64,000 nt of DNA from Streptomyces sp. D2-8 (GCF_023184515.1 NZ_JAAHBP010000024.1:103707-167706), one strand, 5' to 3'. Counted from the stretch's first letter, positions 26,933 to 35,906 are shown. Program-made: numbers and translations. Notes: generated by a model not told the origin, from the sequence alone.

Positions 26933-27814
26933 ATGACACGTCCGATCACCGCAGGGGTCGACGGATCGCAGGAGAGCCTCGCGGCCCTCGCCTGGGCGGC
27001 GCGGGAGGCGGTGCGGCGCGACCGGCCGCTGCGGGTGGTGCACGCCTGGCGGTTCCAGCCGCAGCAGGCGCTCGGAGCGGGGATCGAGGGGGACGCGGAC
27101 AGCCAGGCCGAGTGGGTGCACAGCGCGGTGACCGAGGCCGTCGGGACCGTCACCGAACAGCATCCGGAGCTCGCGGTGACCACCGATGTCATCGAGGGCG
27201 CGGTGGCCGACACCCTGGCCGCCGCCGCGGCCGACGCCGAGTTGCTGGTGCTCGGCTCGCGCGGGCACGGTCGCCTCGTCGGATTCCTGCTCGGCTCGGT
27301 CGGCCAGCAGGTGATCGCCTCGGCCACCCGGCCCGTGGTGCTCGTCCGGGCCGGCGACCAGCCCTCGTCCGAGGCCGCCGGGCGCGAGATCGTCGTGGGC
27401 CAGCAGGGCGACCCGGAGGACAGCGCCGCCGCGCTGCGCTTCGCCTTCGAGACGGCCGCCGCGCGCGGGGCGACCGTGCGGGTCGTGCGGGCCTGGAACC
27501 TGCCGCCCGTCTTCGCCTACAGCCCGGGCTCGCTGAAGCTCCTGGACGAGGCCGGGGGACTGGAGCCGTACGAGAAGAAGGGCCTGGCCGCCGCCGTCCG
27601 GCCCTTCCGGGAGCGTTTCCCCGATGTGCCGGTCGAGGAGCACGTGGAGATGGGCAGCGCGAGTCAGGTGCTGCTGTCGGTGGCCGGGACGGCGCAGCTG
27701 ATGGTCGTCGGCCGCCGGGCCCACCGCACGGCCGTCGGGGCCCGCATCGGCTCGGTGGCCCACGGGATGCTGCACCACGCGGACTGCCCGGTGGCGGTGG
27801 TGCCGCACGGGTGA
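26933..27814 (+). CDS. Universal stress protein, two USP domains
   Basis: A 293-residue tandem UspA-type protein (about 1-142 and 150-293). The first domain ends with the ATP-binding pattern G-2x-G-9x-G(S) in GSRGHGRLVGFLLGSVGQQV; the second has VVGRRAHRTAVGARIGSVAHG, where the first glycine of the pattern is less clear. ATG 26933 follows GGGAGG at 9 nt. Tandem USPs act in dormancy and low-oxygen or redox stress in actinobacteria. It is transcribed away from the damaged redox two-component locus. Confidence 0.9.
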   Translation: MTRPITAGVDGSQESLAALAWAAREAVRRDRPLRVVHAWRFQPQQALGAGIEGDADSQAEWVHSAVTEAVGTVTEQHPELAVTTDVIEGAVADTLAAAAADAELLVLGSRGHGRLVGFLLGSVGQQVIASATRPVVLVRAGDQPSSEAAGREIVVGQQGDPEDSAAALRFAFETAAARGATVRVVRAWNLPPVFAYSPGSLKLLDEAGGLEPYEKKGLAAAVRPFRERFPDVPVEEHVEMGSASQVLLSVAGTAQLMVVGRRAHRTAVGARIGSVAHGMLHHADCPVAVVPHG

Positions 27815-27827
27815 CGGCGCCGGTCGC

Positions 27828-29063
27828 TCACTCCGACGTCGGCGGCTGCAGCGTCTTGCTCGCCTTGGGCAGGATGTTCTCGATGTAGTCCTCGACCGCG
27901 GTCTCGATGCCGATGTCGTGCTGGGCCCGCTCGGACATGTACCAGCGGTGTTCGAGGAGCTGGTGGTAGATCTCCGCCGGGTCCATCGCACCGCGCAGTT
28001 CGAGCGGCACGGCCCGCACGGTCGGGCGGAAGACCTCGCGCACCCAGCGGTGGGCCAGCACCTCGGGGCGGGCTCCGAGGGGGTCGCCCGGCGCGTAGTC
28101 GTCCTGGGTCGCCATCCAGCTCTCCAGGTCGTTCAGCAGCCGCCGGGCCTGGTTCTCCTCCGTGTCCAGCCCGGTCAGGCGCAGCAACTGCCGCTGGTGG
28201 TGGCCCGCGTCGACGACCTTGGGCACGAAGCTGACGGTGTCGCCGTTCGAGGCGTGCTCGATCTGCATCTCGGCGACGTCGAAGCCGAGGTCGTTCAGGC
28301 GGCGGATCCGGCGTTCGATGTAGTGGTACTTGCCGGCCGGGTAGACGGAGGCCCGGGTCAGCTCTTCCCACAGGCCGCGGTAGCGGGCGCAGATCTCCGT
28401 GCCGAACTCGATCGGATCCACGGAGGGGTGCAGTGCCCCCGACGCCTCCAGGTCCAGCAGCTCCCCGCTGATGTTCACCCGGGCGAGATCGAGGTCGTAG
28501 TCCCGCTGCCCCGCGCTGAGCTGCGGATGCAGGTCACCGGTCTCGGCGTCGACCAGGTAGGCGGCGTAGGCGCCGGCGTCGCGCCGGAAGAGGGTGTTGG
28601 ACAGCGAGCAGTCGCCCCAGGCGAACCCGGCCAGGTGCAGGCGCACCAGGAGCACGGCGAGCGCGTCCATCAGCCGGTGCATGGTGGCCGGGCGCATGGT
28701 CGTCTCGAACATCGAGCGGTACGGCATCGAGCCGCCCAGATGCCGGGTGACCAGGACGCTCTCCAGCGGGCCGCCGCTCGCGTCGGTGCGTCCGGTGACC
28801 ACGGCCAGCGGGTCCACCGCCGGGATGCCGATCCGGTCGAGGTCGCGCAGCAGCTCGTACTCGCGCAGCGCGGGCCGCTCGGCCAGCTCCTTGACGGCGA
28901 TCACCTCGTCGCCGGCGCGGGAGTAGCGCACCACGTGCCGGGAGATGCCGCGCGGCAGCGGGACGAGGTACTCCTCCGGCCAGTTCTCCAGGGGCAGGTG
29001 CCACGGCAGTTCCAGCAAGAGCGCGGGGTGCTCGGGGTTCGTCGCGCTGATCTGCAGAGCCAT
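27828..29063 (-). CDS. DUF4032 / kinase-like-fold protein
   Basis: A 411-residue cytoplasmic protein. The N-terminal half resembles a lipopolysaccharide-kinase/aminoglycoside-phosphotransferase fold (EVIAVKELAERPALREYELLRDL with VAVKE-like Lys and Glu; GFAWGDCSLSNTLFR with D and N as in catalytic loops; LVDAETGD as a DFG-like metal site). The C-terminal half matches DUF4032. It may be an active small-molecule or protein kinase; the substrate is unknown. It is convergent with the universal stress protein gene, 13 bp apart. Confidence 0.8.
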   Translation of the reverse strand: MALQISATNPEHPALLLELPWHLPLENWPEEYLVPLPRGISRHVVRYSRAGDEVIAVKELAERPALREYELLRDLDRIGIPAVDPLAVVTGRTDASGGPLESVLVTRHLGGSMPYRSMFETTMRPATMHRLMDALAVLLVRLHLAGFAWGDCSLSNTLFRRDAGAYAAYLVDAETGDLHPQLSAGQRDYDLDLARVNISGELLDLEASGALHPSVDPIEFGTEICARYRGLWEELTRASVYPAGKYHYIERRIRRLNDLGFDVAEMQIEHASNGDTVSFVPKVVDAGHHQRQLLRLTGLDTEENQARRLLNDLESWMATQDDYAPGDPLGARPEVLAHRWVREVFRPTVRAVPLELRGAMDPAEIYHQLLEHRWYMSERAQHDIGIETAVEDYIENILPKASKTLQPPTSE

Positions 29064-29104
29064 GCGCCGGGTGTCCTTGTCTCGCCGCCGATCGTCGCCT
29101 CACT

Positions 29105-29851
29105 CTAGAGTGCGCGTTCCCGGGCCCGCAGAGCGGCGTCCCGCACCCGCCCGCGGTGCGCCGGGCCGTGCCCGGGGAGCAGCAGCTCGCCCTCCAGCTC
29201 CGCCAGGACGTCCAGGGAGGCCAGGGCACGCGGCCGCTGGTGGTGGAACATGTCCGGCAGCAGCTGGGGTCCCTCCACCCGCGAGGTGGGATGCCCGCTG
29301 ACCAGGGCGTCCCCGGAGATCAGTACCCCTGCGCCGGGCAGGTGGTAGGCGCAGTGCCCGTCGGTGTGGCCCGGGGTGTGTACCGGTACCGGCCGCCCGG
29401 GCAGATCAAGGGCGCCCGTGGCCGGGAACGCCAGCGGAGCGGCCACGGGGACGTGGGCCGTGCCGCCCGAGCGCAGCGCGTGCACCGCCCACGGCAGGAC
29501 CCCCGGCCGCCAGCCGTTCCTCAGCACCGTCCCGACGGACACCTGGTGCAGGAACTCCCGTCGCGCGTGTGGCACTTCGGCCTCGTGCAGGTGGACAGGG
29601 GTGCCGTACGCGGCGCGCAGGTGCTCCGCGTTGCCCAGGTGGTCGTTGTGCGCGTGCGTGATCAGCACGGCCGCGACCGCCTCCGGGGAGCTGCCGACCT
29701 GGGCGAGCGAGGCGAGGAGCCGCTCCCGGTCACCGGGGTAGCCGGTGTCGACCAGCGTGACGGCGTCCCCCTCCGTGAGGATCACCCAGTTGGTGTGGGA
29801 ACCGTGCACCAGGTAGGTGCCGTCCGCGACGTGGTGTACGTCCGCCCGCAT
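29105..29851 (-). CDS. MBL-fold metallo-hydrolase
   Basis: A 248-residue metallo-beta-lactamase-fold hydrolase. The metal motif THAHNDHLGN is near residue 70, and further metal ligands lie in PVHTPGHTDGHCAY, LISGDALVSG and LLPGHGPAH. Start ATG 29851 (MRADVHHVADGTYLVHG) is preferred over the open frame to 29926 because it fits the family and has GAGG upstream. Substrates in this branch are thioesters, lactones or phosphonates; none can be named. It is probably in one unit with DUF4032 downstream. Confidence 0.88.
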   Translation of the reverse strand: MRADVHHVADGTYLVHGSHTNWVILTEGDAVTLVDTGYPGDRERLLASLAQVGSSPEAVAAVLITHAHNDHLGNAEHLRAAYGTPVHLHEAEVPHARREFLHQVSVGTVLRNGWRPGVLPWAVHALRSGGTAHVPVAAPLAFPATGALDLPGRPVPVHTPGHTDGHCAYHLPGAGVLISGDALVSGHPTSRVEGPQLLPDMFHHQRPRALASLDVLAELEGELLLPGHGPAHRGRVRDAALRARERAL

Positions 29852-29972
29852 GATCGCCCGCCTCGTGTGGTCCCGGTTCCGGCCCGTCGGGAGAAGAGAA
29901 GCAGCTCCCGCGGCAGGCGGAATCACCGGGTCCGGCTCAACGGAGTGGTGGGGGAGGGGCGTTCGATGCGTC

Positions 29973-30596
29973 TCAGAGCACGCCGTGCGGGCGGAACTGG
30001 ATGCTGATGCGCGGCCCCGCCGCGCGCGTGCTCTTGGGGATCGCGTGTTCCCAGGTGCGCTGGCAGGAGCCGCCCATCACGAGGAGGTCGCCATGGCCCA
30101 GCGGGCGGCGCACGGTGTCCCGGTCGCCCCGCAGCGGGCGCAGCAGCAGGTCCCGGGGCGCTCCGACCGACAGGATCGCGACCATCGTGTCCTCGCGCGC
30201 CCCGCGCCCGATCCGGTCGCCGTGCCAGGCCACGCTGTCCCGGCCGTCGCGGTAGTAGCACAGCCCGGCCGTGGTGAACGGCTCGCCCAGGTCCTCGCCG
30301 TAGTGGGCGCTCAGCGCGCTCCGCGCCTCGGCCAGCACCGGGTGCGGCAGCTGATCGTCCGCCCCGTAGAACGCGAGCAGGCGGGGGACGTCGACCACGT
30401 TGTCGTACATCTTGCGCCGCTCCGCACGCCACGGAACCCCGGCGACCAGCTGCTCGAACAGTTCGTCCGAGCCGCTCAGCCACCCGGGCAGGACGTCGAG
30501 CCAGGCGCCGAAGCCGAGGTGGGTACGGCTGATCCCGTCCAGAGAGCCGAGGCGCAGCTCGTCGGCCTGGTCGAAGAGGGAGCCCTGGAGGTGCAT
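29973..30596 (-). CDS. AlkB-like alpha-ketoglutarate-dependent dioxygenase
   Basis: Fe(II)/2-oxoglutarate oxygenase of 207 residues that would remove alkyl lesions such as 1-methyladenine and 3-methylcytosine from DNA or RNA. The iron triad is visible: HxD in VAWHGDRIG and the distal His in TWEHAIPK; 2-oxoglutarate is held by the Arg in RISIQFRP. ATG 30596 (MHLQGSLFDQADEL) has GGAG-like sequence upstream. It is divergent from the TetR gene and shares its operator-rich intergenic region. Confidence 0.88.
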   Translation of the reverse strand: MHLQGSLFDQADELRLGSLDGISRTHLGFGAWLDVLPGWLSGSDELFEQLVAGVPWRAERRKMYDNVVDVPRLLAFYGADDQLPHPVLAEARSALSAHYGEDLGEPFTTAGLCYYRDGRDSVAWHGDRIGRGAREDTMVAILSVGAPRDLLLRPLRGDRDTVRRPLGHGDLLVMGGSCQRTWEHAIPKSTRAAGPRISIQFRPHGVL

Positions 30597-30645
30597 GCGG
30601 CCAGCGTACCCCTGAATCGAATATGTGTTCCAGGGAGAACCCGGT

Positions 30646-30688
30646 CTTTCGATACGCCGGTGTATCCAATACAGTCCTGTATCGAAAG
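30646..30688. promoter_or_regulatory. Nested palindromic TetR operator
   Basis: An outer perfect inverted repeat CTTTCGATAC (30646-30655) / GTATCGAAAG (30679-30688) encloses an inner TGTAT-CCA-ATACA palindrome at 30660-30672, with about 5 nt on either side. The symmetry suggests two TetR dimers binding side by side. It overlaps the ribosome site and promoter of the TetR gene that starts at 30700, so autorepression is likely. The alkB-like promoter on the other side may also be affected. Confidence 0.75.
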
Positions 30689-30699
30689 GAGGGCCGGGC

Positions 30700-31338
30700 A
30701 TGGCTGTCGAAGGAACCACCGGGCGCGTGACCAGGCGCCGTGTCCACACCCGCGCCAACCTCCTCGAGGCGGCCTTCTCCGTGTTCGCGGCCAAAGGCTT
30801 CGGGCACGTCTCGATCGAGGAGGTCTGCGAGGCCGCCGGCTACAGCAGGGGCGCCTTCTACTCCAACTTCTCCAGCCTCGACGAGCTGTTCTTCGCCCTC
30901 TACCGGGAGCGGGCCGACCTGATCGCCGAGCAGGTGTCCGGCGCCCTGGCCCTCGACGAACCCGACCTCGACGTACCCGCCGCCGTGGACCGCGTCACCG
31001 GCGTGCTGCTCCTCGACCGCGACTGGCTCCTGGTGAAGACGGACTTCCTCGTGCACGCCGCCCGCGACCCGGAGGTGGCGCGGAGCCTGCTCGAACACCG
31101 CGCGCGGCTGCGGCAGGCCATCGCCGACCGGCTCGGCCGGGCCCGCGGGCACACCGCACTGCCCGCCGTCCTGGGCGACACCGACGGCGCCGCCCACGCC
31201 GTGGTCGCCGCGTACGACGGCGTCACCACGCAACTGCTGCTGGACCGGGACCTCGACCACGCACGGGCCTGGCTGAAGCAACTGCTCACGGCCCTGCTGA
31301 CCGACGGCAGCGGCACCCTCGCCCACACGAAGAACTGA
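30700..31338 (+). CDS. TetR-family repressor
   Basis: A 212-residue regulator. The N-terminal HTH spans about residues 15-62 (RANLLEAAFSVFAAKGFGHVS, EEVCEAAGYSRGAFYSNFSS), and the C-terminal domain is helical and ligand-binding. An AAAGGAGGG ribosome site precedes ATG 30700. It lies 17 bp upstream of the flavin dehydrogenase with which it is surely cotranscribed, so it probably represses its own operon through the palindromes at 30646-30688. The inducer may be a steroid-like or other ketone substrate of the dehydrogenase; that is inference. Confidence 0.92.
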   Translation: MAVEGTTGRVTRRRVHTRANLLEAAFSVFAAKGFGHVSIEEVCEAAGYSRGAFYSNFSSLDELFFALYRERADLIAEQVSGALALDEPDLDVPAAVDRVTGVLLLDRDWLLVKTDFLVHAARDPEVARSLLEHRARLRQAIADRLGRARGHTALPAVLGDTDGAAHAVVAAYDGVTTQLLLDRDLDHARAWLKQLLTALLTDGSGTLAHTKN

Positions 31339-31355
31339 GGAAGGGAACGGTCGCC

Positions 31356-33029
31356 ATGGATGCCGATGTCATCGTCGTCGGAGCGGGCCTCGCCGGCCTG
31401 GTCGCGGCGCACGAACTGACCAGCAAGGGCCGACGGGTCGCCCTCGTCGACCAGGAGAACGCGGGCAACCTCGGCGGCCAGGCCTTCTGGTCCTTCGGCG
31501 GGCTGTTCCTCGTCGACTCGCCCGAGCAGCGGCGCCTGGGCATCAAGGACTCCTTCGACCTCGCCTGGAGCGACTGGCGGGGCAGCGCGGGCTTCGACCG
31601 GCTGGAGGACGAGGACTCCTGGGCGGTGCGCTGGGCCCGCGCCTACGTCGAGTTCGCCGCGGGGGAGAAGCGGTCCTGGCTGGACGGACACGGCATCACG
31701 TTCCTGCCCACCGTCGGCTGGGCCGAGCGGGGCGACCTCACCGCGCACGGGCACGGCAACTCCGTGCCCCGCTTCCACGTCGCCTGGGGCACCGGCACCG
31801 GCGTCGTCGAACCGTTCGTGCGGTATGCCAAGCAGGCCGCCCGCGACGGCCTGCTCACCTTCCACCACCGCCACCGCGTCGACGCCCTCGTCGTCGAGGA
31901 CGGCACCGCCCGGGGCGTACGCGGCACGGTCCTGGCCGAGGACGCCTCACCCCGCGGCGTCGCCTCCAGCCGCGACGCGATCGGCGAGTTCGAACTCACC
32001 GCCCAGGCCGTCATCGTCACCAGCGGCGGCATCGGCGCGAACCACGACATCGTCCGCCGCTACTGGCCCGAGCGCCTCGGCACCCCGCCGCAGGAGATGG
32101 TCACCGGCGTCCCCGCCTACGTCGACGGGCGGATGCTCGACATCAGCGCCGAGGCGGGTGTACGGCTGGTCAACCGCGACCGCATGTGGCACTACACCGA
32201 GGGCCTGCAGAACTGGGACCCGATCTGGCCCGGCCACGGCATCCGCATCCTGCCCGGACCGTCCTCGATGTGGTTCGACGCCCTCGGCCGCCGCCTGCCC
32301 GGGCCGTACCTGCCCGGCTACGACACCCTCGGCACCCTGAAGCACCTGCGCACCACCGAGGACATCGCCGGGTACGACCACTCCTGGTTCATCCTCACCC
32401 AGAAGATCATCGAGAAGGAGTTCGCACTCTCGGGCTCCGAGCAGAACCCCGACATCACCGCCAAGGACCGGGTCGGATTCCTCAAGGAACGCATCCTCGG
32501 CAAGGGCGCGCCCGGACCGGTCGACGCGTTCCTGCGCAAGGGCGCCGACTTCGTGACCGCGGCCGGCGTCGAACAACTCGTCGCGAAGATGAACGAACTC
32601 ACCGACAAGCCGCTCCTCGACGCGGCCGCCGTCAAGCGCCAGATCGAGGCCCGCGACCTGCAGATCGCCAACCCCTACGCCAAGGACGCCCAGGTGCAGG
32701 GCATCCGCAACGCCCGCCGCTACATCGGTGACCGCCTCGGCCGGGTCGCCACCCCGCACCGGATCCTCGACCCGGCGGCCGGCCCGCTGATCGGCGTCAA
32801 GCTGCACATCCTCACCCGCAAGACCCTCGGCGGCATCCAGACCGACCTGGACTCCCGCGCCCTAGGGACCGACGGCAAGCCGGTCGAGGGACTGTACGCG
32901 GCCGGCGAGGTCGCCGGATTCGGCGGCGGCGGCGTCCACGGCTACAACGCCCTGGAGGGCACCTTCCTCGGCGGCTGCCTCTTCTCGGGCCGGGCGGCGG
33001 GACGGGCCGCGGCCAAGCAGACCGCCTGA
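31356..33029 (+). CDS. FAD-binding dehydrogenase, 3-ketosteroid dehydrogenase/fumarate reductase flavoprotein family
   Basis: A 557-residue flavoprotein. Dinucleotide-binding motif VIVVGAGLAGLVAAHE near the N-terminus; C-terminal FAD motif GLYAAGEVAGFGGGGVHGYNALEG; SSGGIG-like turn in VIVTSGGIGANHD. The family includes KstD-like enzymes that introduce double bonds next to a ketone, and annotations of this exact type are usually just FAD-binding dehydrogenase. GAGGAAGGG lies upstream of ATG 31356. It is the second gene of the TetR operon. The substrate is unknown. Confidence 0.88.
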   Translation: MDADVIVVGAGLAGLVAAHELTSKGRRVALVDQENAGNLGGQAFWSFGGLFLVDSPEQRRLGIKDSFDLAWSDWRGSAGFDRLEDEDSWAVRWARAYVEFAAGEKRSWLDGHGITFLPTVGWAERGDLTAHGHGNSVPRFHVAWGTGTGVVEPFVRYAKQAARDGLLTFHHRHRVDALVVEDGTARGVRGTVLAEDASPRGVASSRDAIGEFELTAQAVIVTSGGIGANHDIVRRYWPERLGTPPQEMVTGVPAYVDGRMLDISAEAGVRLVNRDRMWHYTEGLQNWDPIWPGHGIRILPGPSSMWFDALGRRLPGPYLPGYDTLGTLKHLRTTEDIAGYDHSWFILTQKIIEKEFALSGSEQNPDITAKDRVGFLKERILGKGAPGPVDAFLRKGADFVTAAGVEQLVAKMNELTDKPLLDAAAVKRQIEARDLQIANPYAKDAQVQGIRNARRYIGDRLGRVATPHRILDPAAGPLIGVKLHILTRKTLGGIQTDLDSRALGTDGKPVEGLYAAGEVAGFGGGGVHGYNALEGTFLGGCLFSGRAAGRAAAKQTA

Positions 33030-33051
33030 CCGTACGGAACGGCCCGTCGCC

Positions 33052-33402
33052 TCACGACCGGAGGAGGCGGGCCAGCACCGTGGCGTGACTCTGCTCCGGC
33101 GTCCTGGACGCGGTCAGCAGCGTCACATCGCCCTTGCTCACCAGGTCACGCACCCGGTCGAGGGCCTCTGCGGCCTCGTCGGCGGCGAGCTCCGCCTCGT
33201 ACCGCTCGGCGAACTCCTCGTACGAGCCCTCGCCCGCGTGGTACCAGCGGCGCAGCTCCGTCGACGGGGTGATCGCCTTCGGCCACTCGTCCACCCGTGC
33301 CGCGTCCTTCGCCACTCCGCGCGGCCACAGCCGGTCGACCAGGACCCGCACCCCGTCGTCCGGCTCGGCCGGATCGTAGACGCGGCGCACGCGCACGCTC
33401 AT
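33052..33402 (-). CDS. DUF488 family protein
   Basis: A 116-residue protein of the widespread DUF488 family. Motifs: VRRVYDPAEPDDGVRVLVDRLWPRG, WYHAGEGSYEEFAERYEAEL and VTLLTASRTPEQSHA. Function is unknown; some members are linked to stress or nucleic acid modification contexts. No signal or membrane segment. It converges with the flavin dehydrogenase gene, 22 bp apart. Confidence 0.88.
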   Translation of the reverse strand: MSVRVRRVYDPAEPDDGVRVLVDRLWPRGVAKDAARVDEWPKAITPSTELRRWYHAGEGSYEEFAERYEAELAADEAAEALDRVRDLVSKGDVTLLTASRTPEQSHATVLARLLRS

Positions 33403-33519
33403 GAGCGGCTCCTCTCCGCGGCGACACGGATACCTGCCGCGAGCCTAACCCCGGCCGGACGCCCGCACCCCCGGGGACCGCTGCGGTACATCCAGGGTTC
33501 CCAGGGGTGCGGGCCGGTA

Positions 33520-33774
33520 TCAGCCGGAGCGGCGGCGGGCGGCCGTGCGGCGCTTCAGCGCACGCCGTTCGTTCTCGCTCGTCCCGCCCCACACGCCGAT
33601 GGACTGGCCGGTGTCCAGGGCCCATTGCAGACACTGCTCCTGCACCGGGCAGCGCCGTCGGCACACCGCCTTGGCCTGCTCCGTCTGCAACAGAGCCGGG
33701 CCGGAGGTGCCGATCGGGAAGAAGAGCTCGGGGTCCTCGTGCCGACAGGCAGCGTGGTCTCGCCAGTTGTCCAT
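33520..33774 (-). CDS. WhiB-like iron-sulfur regulator
   Basis: An 84-residue Wbl protein that would hold a [4Fe-4S] cluster and modulate a sigma factor. The four cysteines are at 10, 38, 42 and 48, followed by the GVWGGTSENERR turn and a basic C-terminus (RALKRRTAARRR) for DNA contact. The central pair is spaced C-x3-C (CRRRC) rather than the usual C-x2-C. ATG 33774 (MDNWRDHAAC) is preferred over 33789. The gap to the next gene upstream is about 100 bp. The Wbl subtype cannot be assigned by eye. Confidence 0.88.
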   Translation of the reverse strand: MDNWRDHAACRHEDPELFFPIGTSGPALLQTEQAKAVCRRRCPVQEQCLQWALDTGQSIGVWGGTSENERRALKRRTAARRRSG

Positions 33775-33877
33775 CGAAGTCACCTGCATCGCAGTAGAAA
33801 CGTGCTCTCTCGGATGCTTACTCCTCTTCGGGTGACCTGTCGATGCGCGCTGAAACAGGGCGTTCCCCGGCAGCCGT

Positions 33878-35095
33878 TCACTGCTCCCGCATGCCCCAGG
33901 GGGAGCCGTAGTCCGTCAGCAGGTCCAGGAACGGCCGGGCCGGGAAGGCCTCCGGGCCGAGCACGCCCGCCCCGGACCAGGCGCCCGTCGCGAGGAGTTC
34001 GAGCGCGACGACGGGGTTGATCGCGGTCTGCCACACCACCGCCTGGGAGCCGTACTCCGTCATGGACCACTGGTTGTCGACCACGTGGTACAGGTACACC
34101 TCGCGCGGCTCGCCGTCCTTCACACCCCGCACCCAGGTGCCCGCACACGTTTTGCCGTGCATGCGCTCGCCCAGCGTCGCCGGGTCGGGCAGGCACGCGG
34201 CGACCACGTCCCGGGGCGAGACCTGCACCGGGCCGTCCGGCCCGGGCACGGTCACCGGGTCGGTGCGGTCCAGGCCCAGCAGATGCAACGTCTTCAACGT
34301 CTCGACGAACTCCCGGCCCAGGCCGTACTTGAAGGTCACCCGGCGGGCGTCGACCCAGCGCGGGACGAGCAGCACCTCCTCGTGCTCCACGTTCACGCAC
34401 TCGACCGGGCCGATGCCCTCGGGGAAGTCGAAGACCTCGGGCTCGCTGAAGGGTTCGGTGGTGAACCAGCCCTTGCCGGTCTCGTAGACGACCGGCGGGT
34501 TGAGGCACTCCTCGATGGTGGTCCAGATGCTGAAGGAGGGTGCGAAGTCGTAGCCGTCGACGGTCAGGTTCGCGCCGTCGCGGATGCCGATCTCCTCGAT
34601 CTCGTCGAAGAGTTCGTCGGCGGCGAAGCGCGCGAAGACGTCCGACATGCCCGGCTCCACACCCATGCCGACGAGGGCCAGCAGTCCCTCCTTCTCCCAG
34701 TCGGCGGCCTGCGCGAACTGCTCGTCGCCGAGCTTGACCCCGCACTCCTCGTAGGGCCGCTCGGCGTGCGGGCGGGACAGCGACATCGCCATGTCGAGAT
34801 AGGTGGCGCCCGCGGCGCGGGCCGCGCGGAACAGGGGCATCACGAAGCGGGGGTCGGTGGCGTTGAGCAGGACGTCGCAGCGGTGCCAGCCGAGCAGGCG
34901 TGTCACGGCCGCCTCGTCGCCCGCGTCCACCTGCTCGGCGGTGAACCGCGGGTCACCGCCCAGGGCCGCGACCGCCGCCTCGGCCCGGTCCGGGTCGTAG
35001 TCCGCCACCACCATCGCCTCGAAGAACGGCCGACGGGCCGCGATCCGGGTGATCGCCCCGCCCACACCACCGGCACCCACGAGCAGTACACGCAT
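33878..35095 (-). CDS. Saccharopine dehydrogenase-family protein
   Basis: A 405-residue NAD(P)-dependent enzyme. The N-terminal Rossmann motif is MRVLLVGAGGVGGAITRIAA, with VVADYDPDRA closing the second strand and VLLNATDPRF in the fold. The C-terminal domain has YHVVDNQWSMTEYGSQAVVWQTAINPV. Members act in lysine metabolism, polyamine (carboxyspermidine-like) synthesis or as unknown reductases. It is divergent from a TetR gene that probably regulates it. A decayed Orn/Lys/Arg decarboxylase and a LysE/LysG pair lie nearby, which fits a basic-amino-acid or polyamine theme. Confidence 0.85.
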   Translation of the reverse strand: MRVLLVGAGGVGGAITRIAARRPFFEAMVVADYDPDRAEAAVAALGGDPRFTAEQVDAGDEAAVTRLLGWHRCDVLLNATDPRFVMPLFRAARAAGATYLDMAMSLSRPHAERPYEECGVKLGDEQFAQAADWEKEGLLALVGMGVEPGMSDVFARFAADELFDEIEEIGIRDGANLTVDGYDFAPSFSIWTTIEECLNPPVVYETGKGWFTTEPFSEPEVFDFPEGIGPVECVNVEHEEVLLVPRWVDARRVTFKYGLGREFVETLKTLHLLGLDRTDPVTVPGPDGPVQVSPRDVVAACLPDPATLGERMHGKTCAGTWVRGVKDGEPREVYLYHVVDNQWSMTEYGSQAVVWQTAINPVVALELLATGAWSGAGVLGPEAFPARPFLDLLTDYGSPWGMREQ

Positions 35096-35198
35096 GACAG
35101 AAACTCCCTTTTTGCGAAGAACGTGACGCGCCCTTGCAGAGATGAAACGCCGTGCCGTGTCATAAGGTCAATGGCGTTGGCATAAGGAGGGAGGCGTC
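35096..35198. promoter_or_regulatory. Divergent promoter with CATAAGG repeats
   Basis: A 103-bp region between the saccharopine dehydrogenase and TetR starts. CATAAGG occurs twice, at about 35161-35167 and 35181-35187, flanking CAATGGCGTTG, which has CAA/TTG symmetry. A TetR operator here would control both genes. A ribosome site (GGAGGGAGG) precedes the TetR GTG. Confidence 0.5.
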
Positions 35199-35906
35199 GT
35201 GCCCAAGCCCGTGGTGCCGGAGGAGAAACGCCGTCGGCGCAGGCCCACCAAGAGCGGCACCGTGCTGTCCGAGGAGCTGATCGTCGAGACCGCGCTGCGC
35301 ATGCTGCGCGAACACGGCAGCGCGGGACTGACCGCCCGCCGGCTGGGCCTCGCCCTGGACGCCGACCCGAGCACGCTCTACCGGTACTTCCGGGGCATGG
35401 ACGACCTGACCCTCGCCATCGGCGACGCGCTCATCGGCCAGGCGCTGGAGGGCTGGCGGCCCACGGGGGAGTGGCGGGCGGACCTGCGGTCCTTCGGGCT
35501 GCGTGTTCACGCCGCGTACCTCGCCCACCCCCAGGCCGCCCTGCTGACCACGAACCGCGTCACGGGCCGGGCCCATGAGCTGGCCGCCGACGAGGCCGTC
35601 CTGGGCCTCCTGCGCACGGCCGGATTCCCGCTGCCCGACACCGTGCGCATCTACCACGCCTTCATCGACCAGACACTGGCCTTCGCCGCGCTGGACGCCG
35701 CCTCGCTCGCCCTGCCCAGCGACTCGCTGCACGCCGACGAGGACATGTGGCGCTCGACGTACGGCCGCCTGCCCGCCACGACCCATCCCCGCATCGCCGA
35801 GGCGGCGCCCCTGCTCGCCACCCGCATGCTCACCAGCGCCTACCCGACGGCCCTGGAGATGCTGCTGGACAGCGCGGCGGCCCGGCTGGAAAGCATCCGG
35901 GACTGA
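35199..35906 (+). CDS. TetR-family regulator
   Basis: A 235-residue regulator. After a basic lead (EEKRRRRRPTKSGTVLS) the HTH spans about residues 25-70 (IVETALRMLREHGSAGLTARRLGLAL, PSTLYRYFRGMDDL). The C-terminal ligand domain is of the TetR class C type. GTG 35199 follows a very strong GGAGGGAGG site. It is divergent from the saccharopine dehydrogenase gene and likely its repressor. It converges with the LysR gene, 4 bp between stops. Confidence 0.9.
   Translation: MPKPVVPEEKRRRRRPTKSGTVLSEELIVETALRMLREHGSAGLTARRLGLALDADPSTLYRYFRGMDDLTLAIGDALIGQALEGWRPTGEWRADLRSFGLRVHAAYLAHPQAALLTTNRVTGRAHELAADEAVLGLLRTAGFPLPDTVRIYHAFIDQTLAFAALDAASLALPSDSLHADEDMWRSTYGRLPATTHPRIAEAAPLLATRMLTSAYPTALEMLLDSAAARLESIRD

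Noticed and set aside
29817..33029. A 1,070-codon plus-strand frame ending with the flavin dehydrogenase
   Set aside because: Only the part from 31356 is protein-like; the earlier part is antisense to the MBL and AlkB-like genes and out of frame with TetR.
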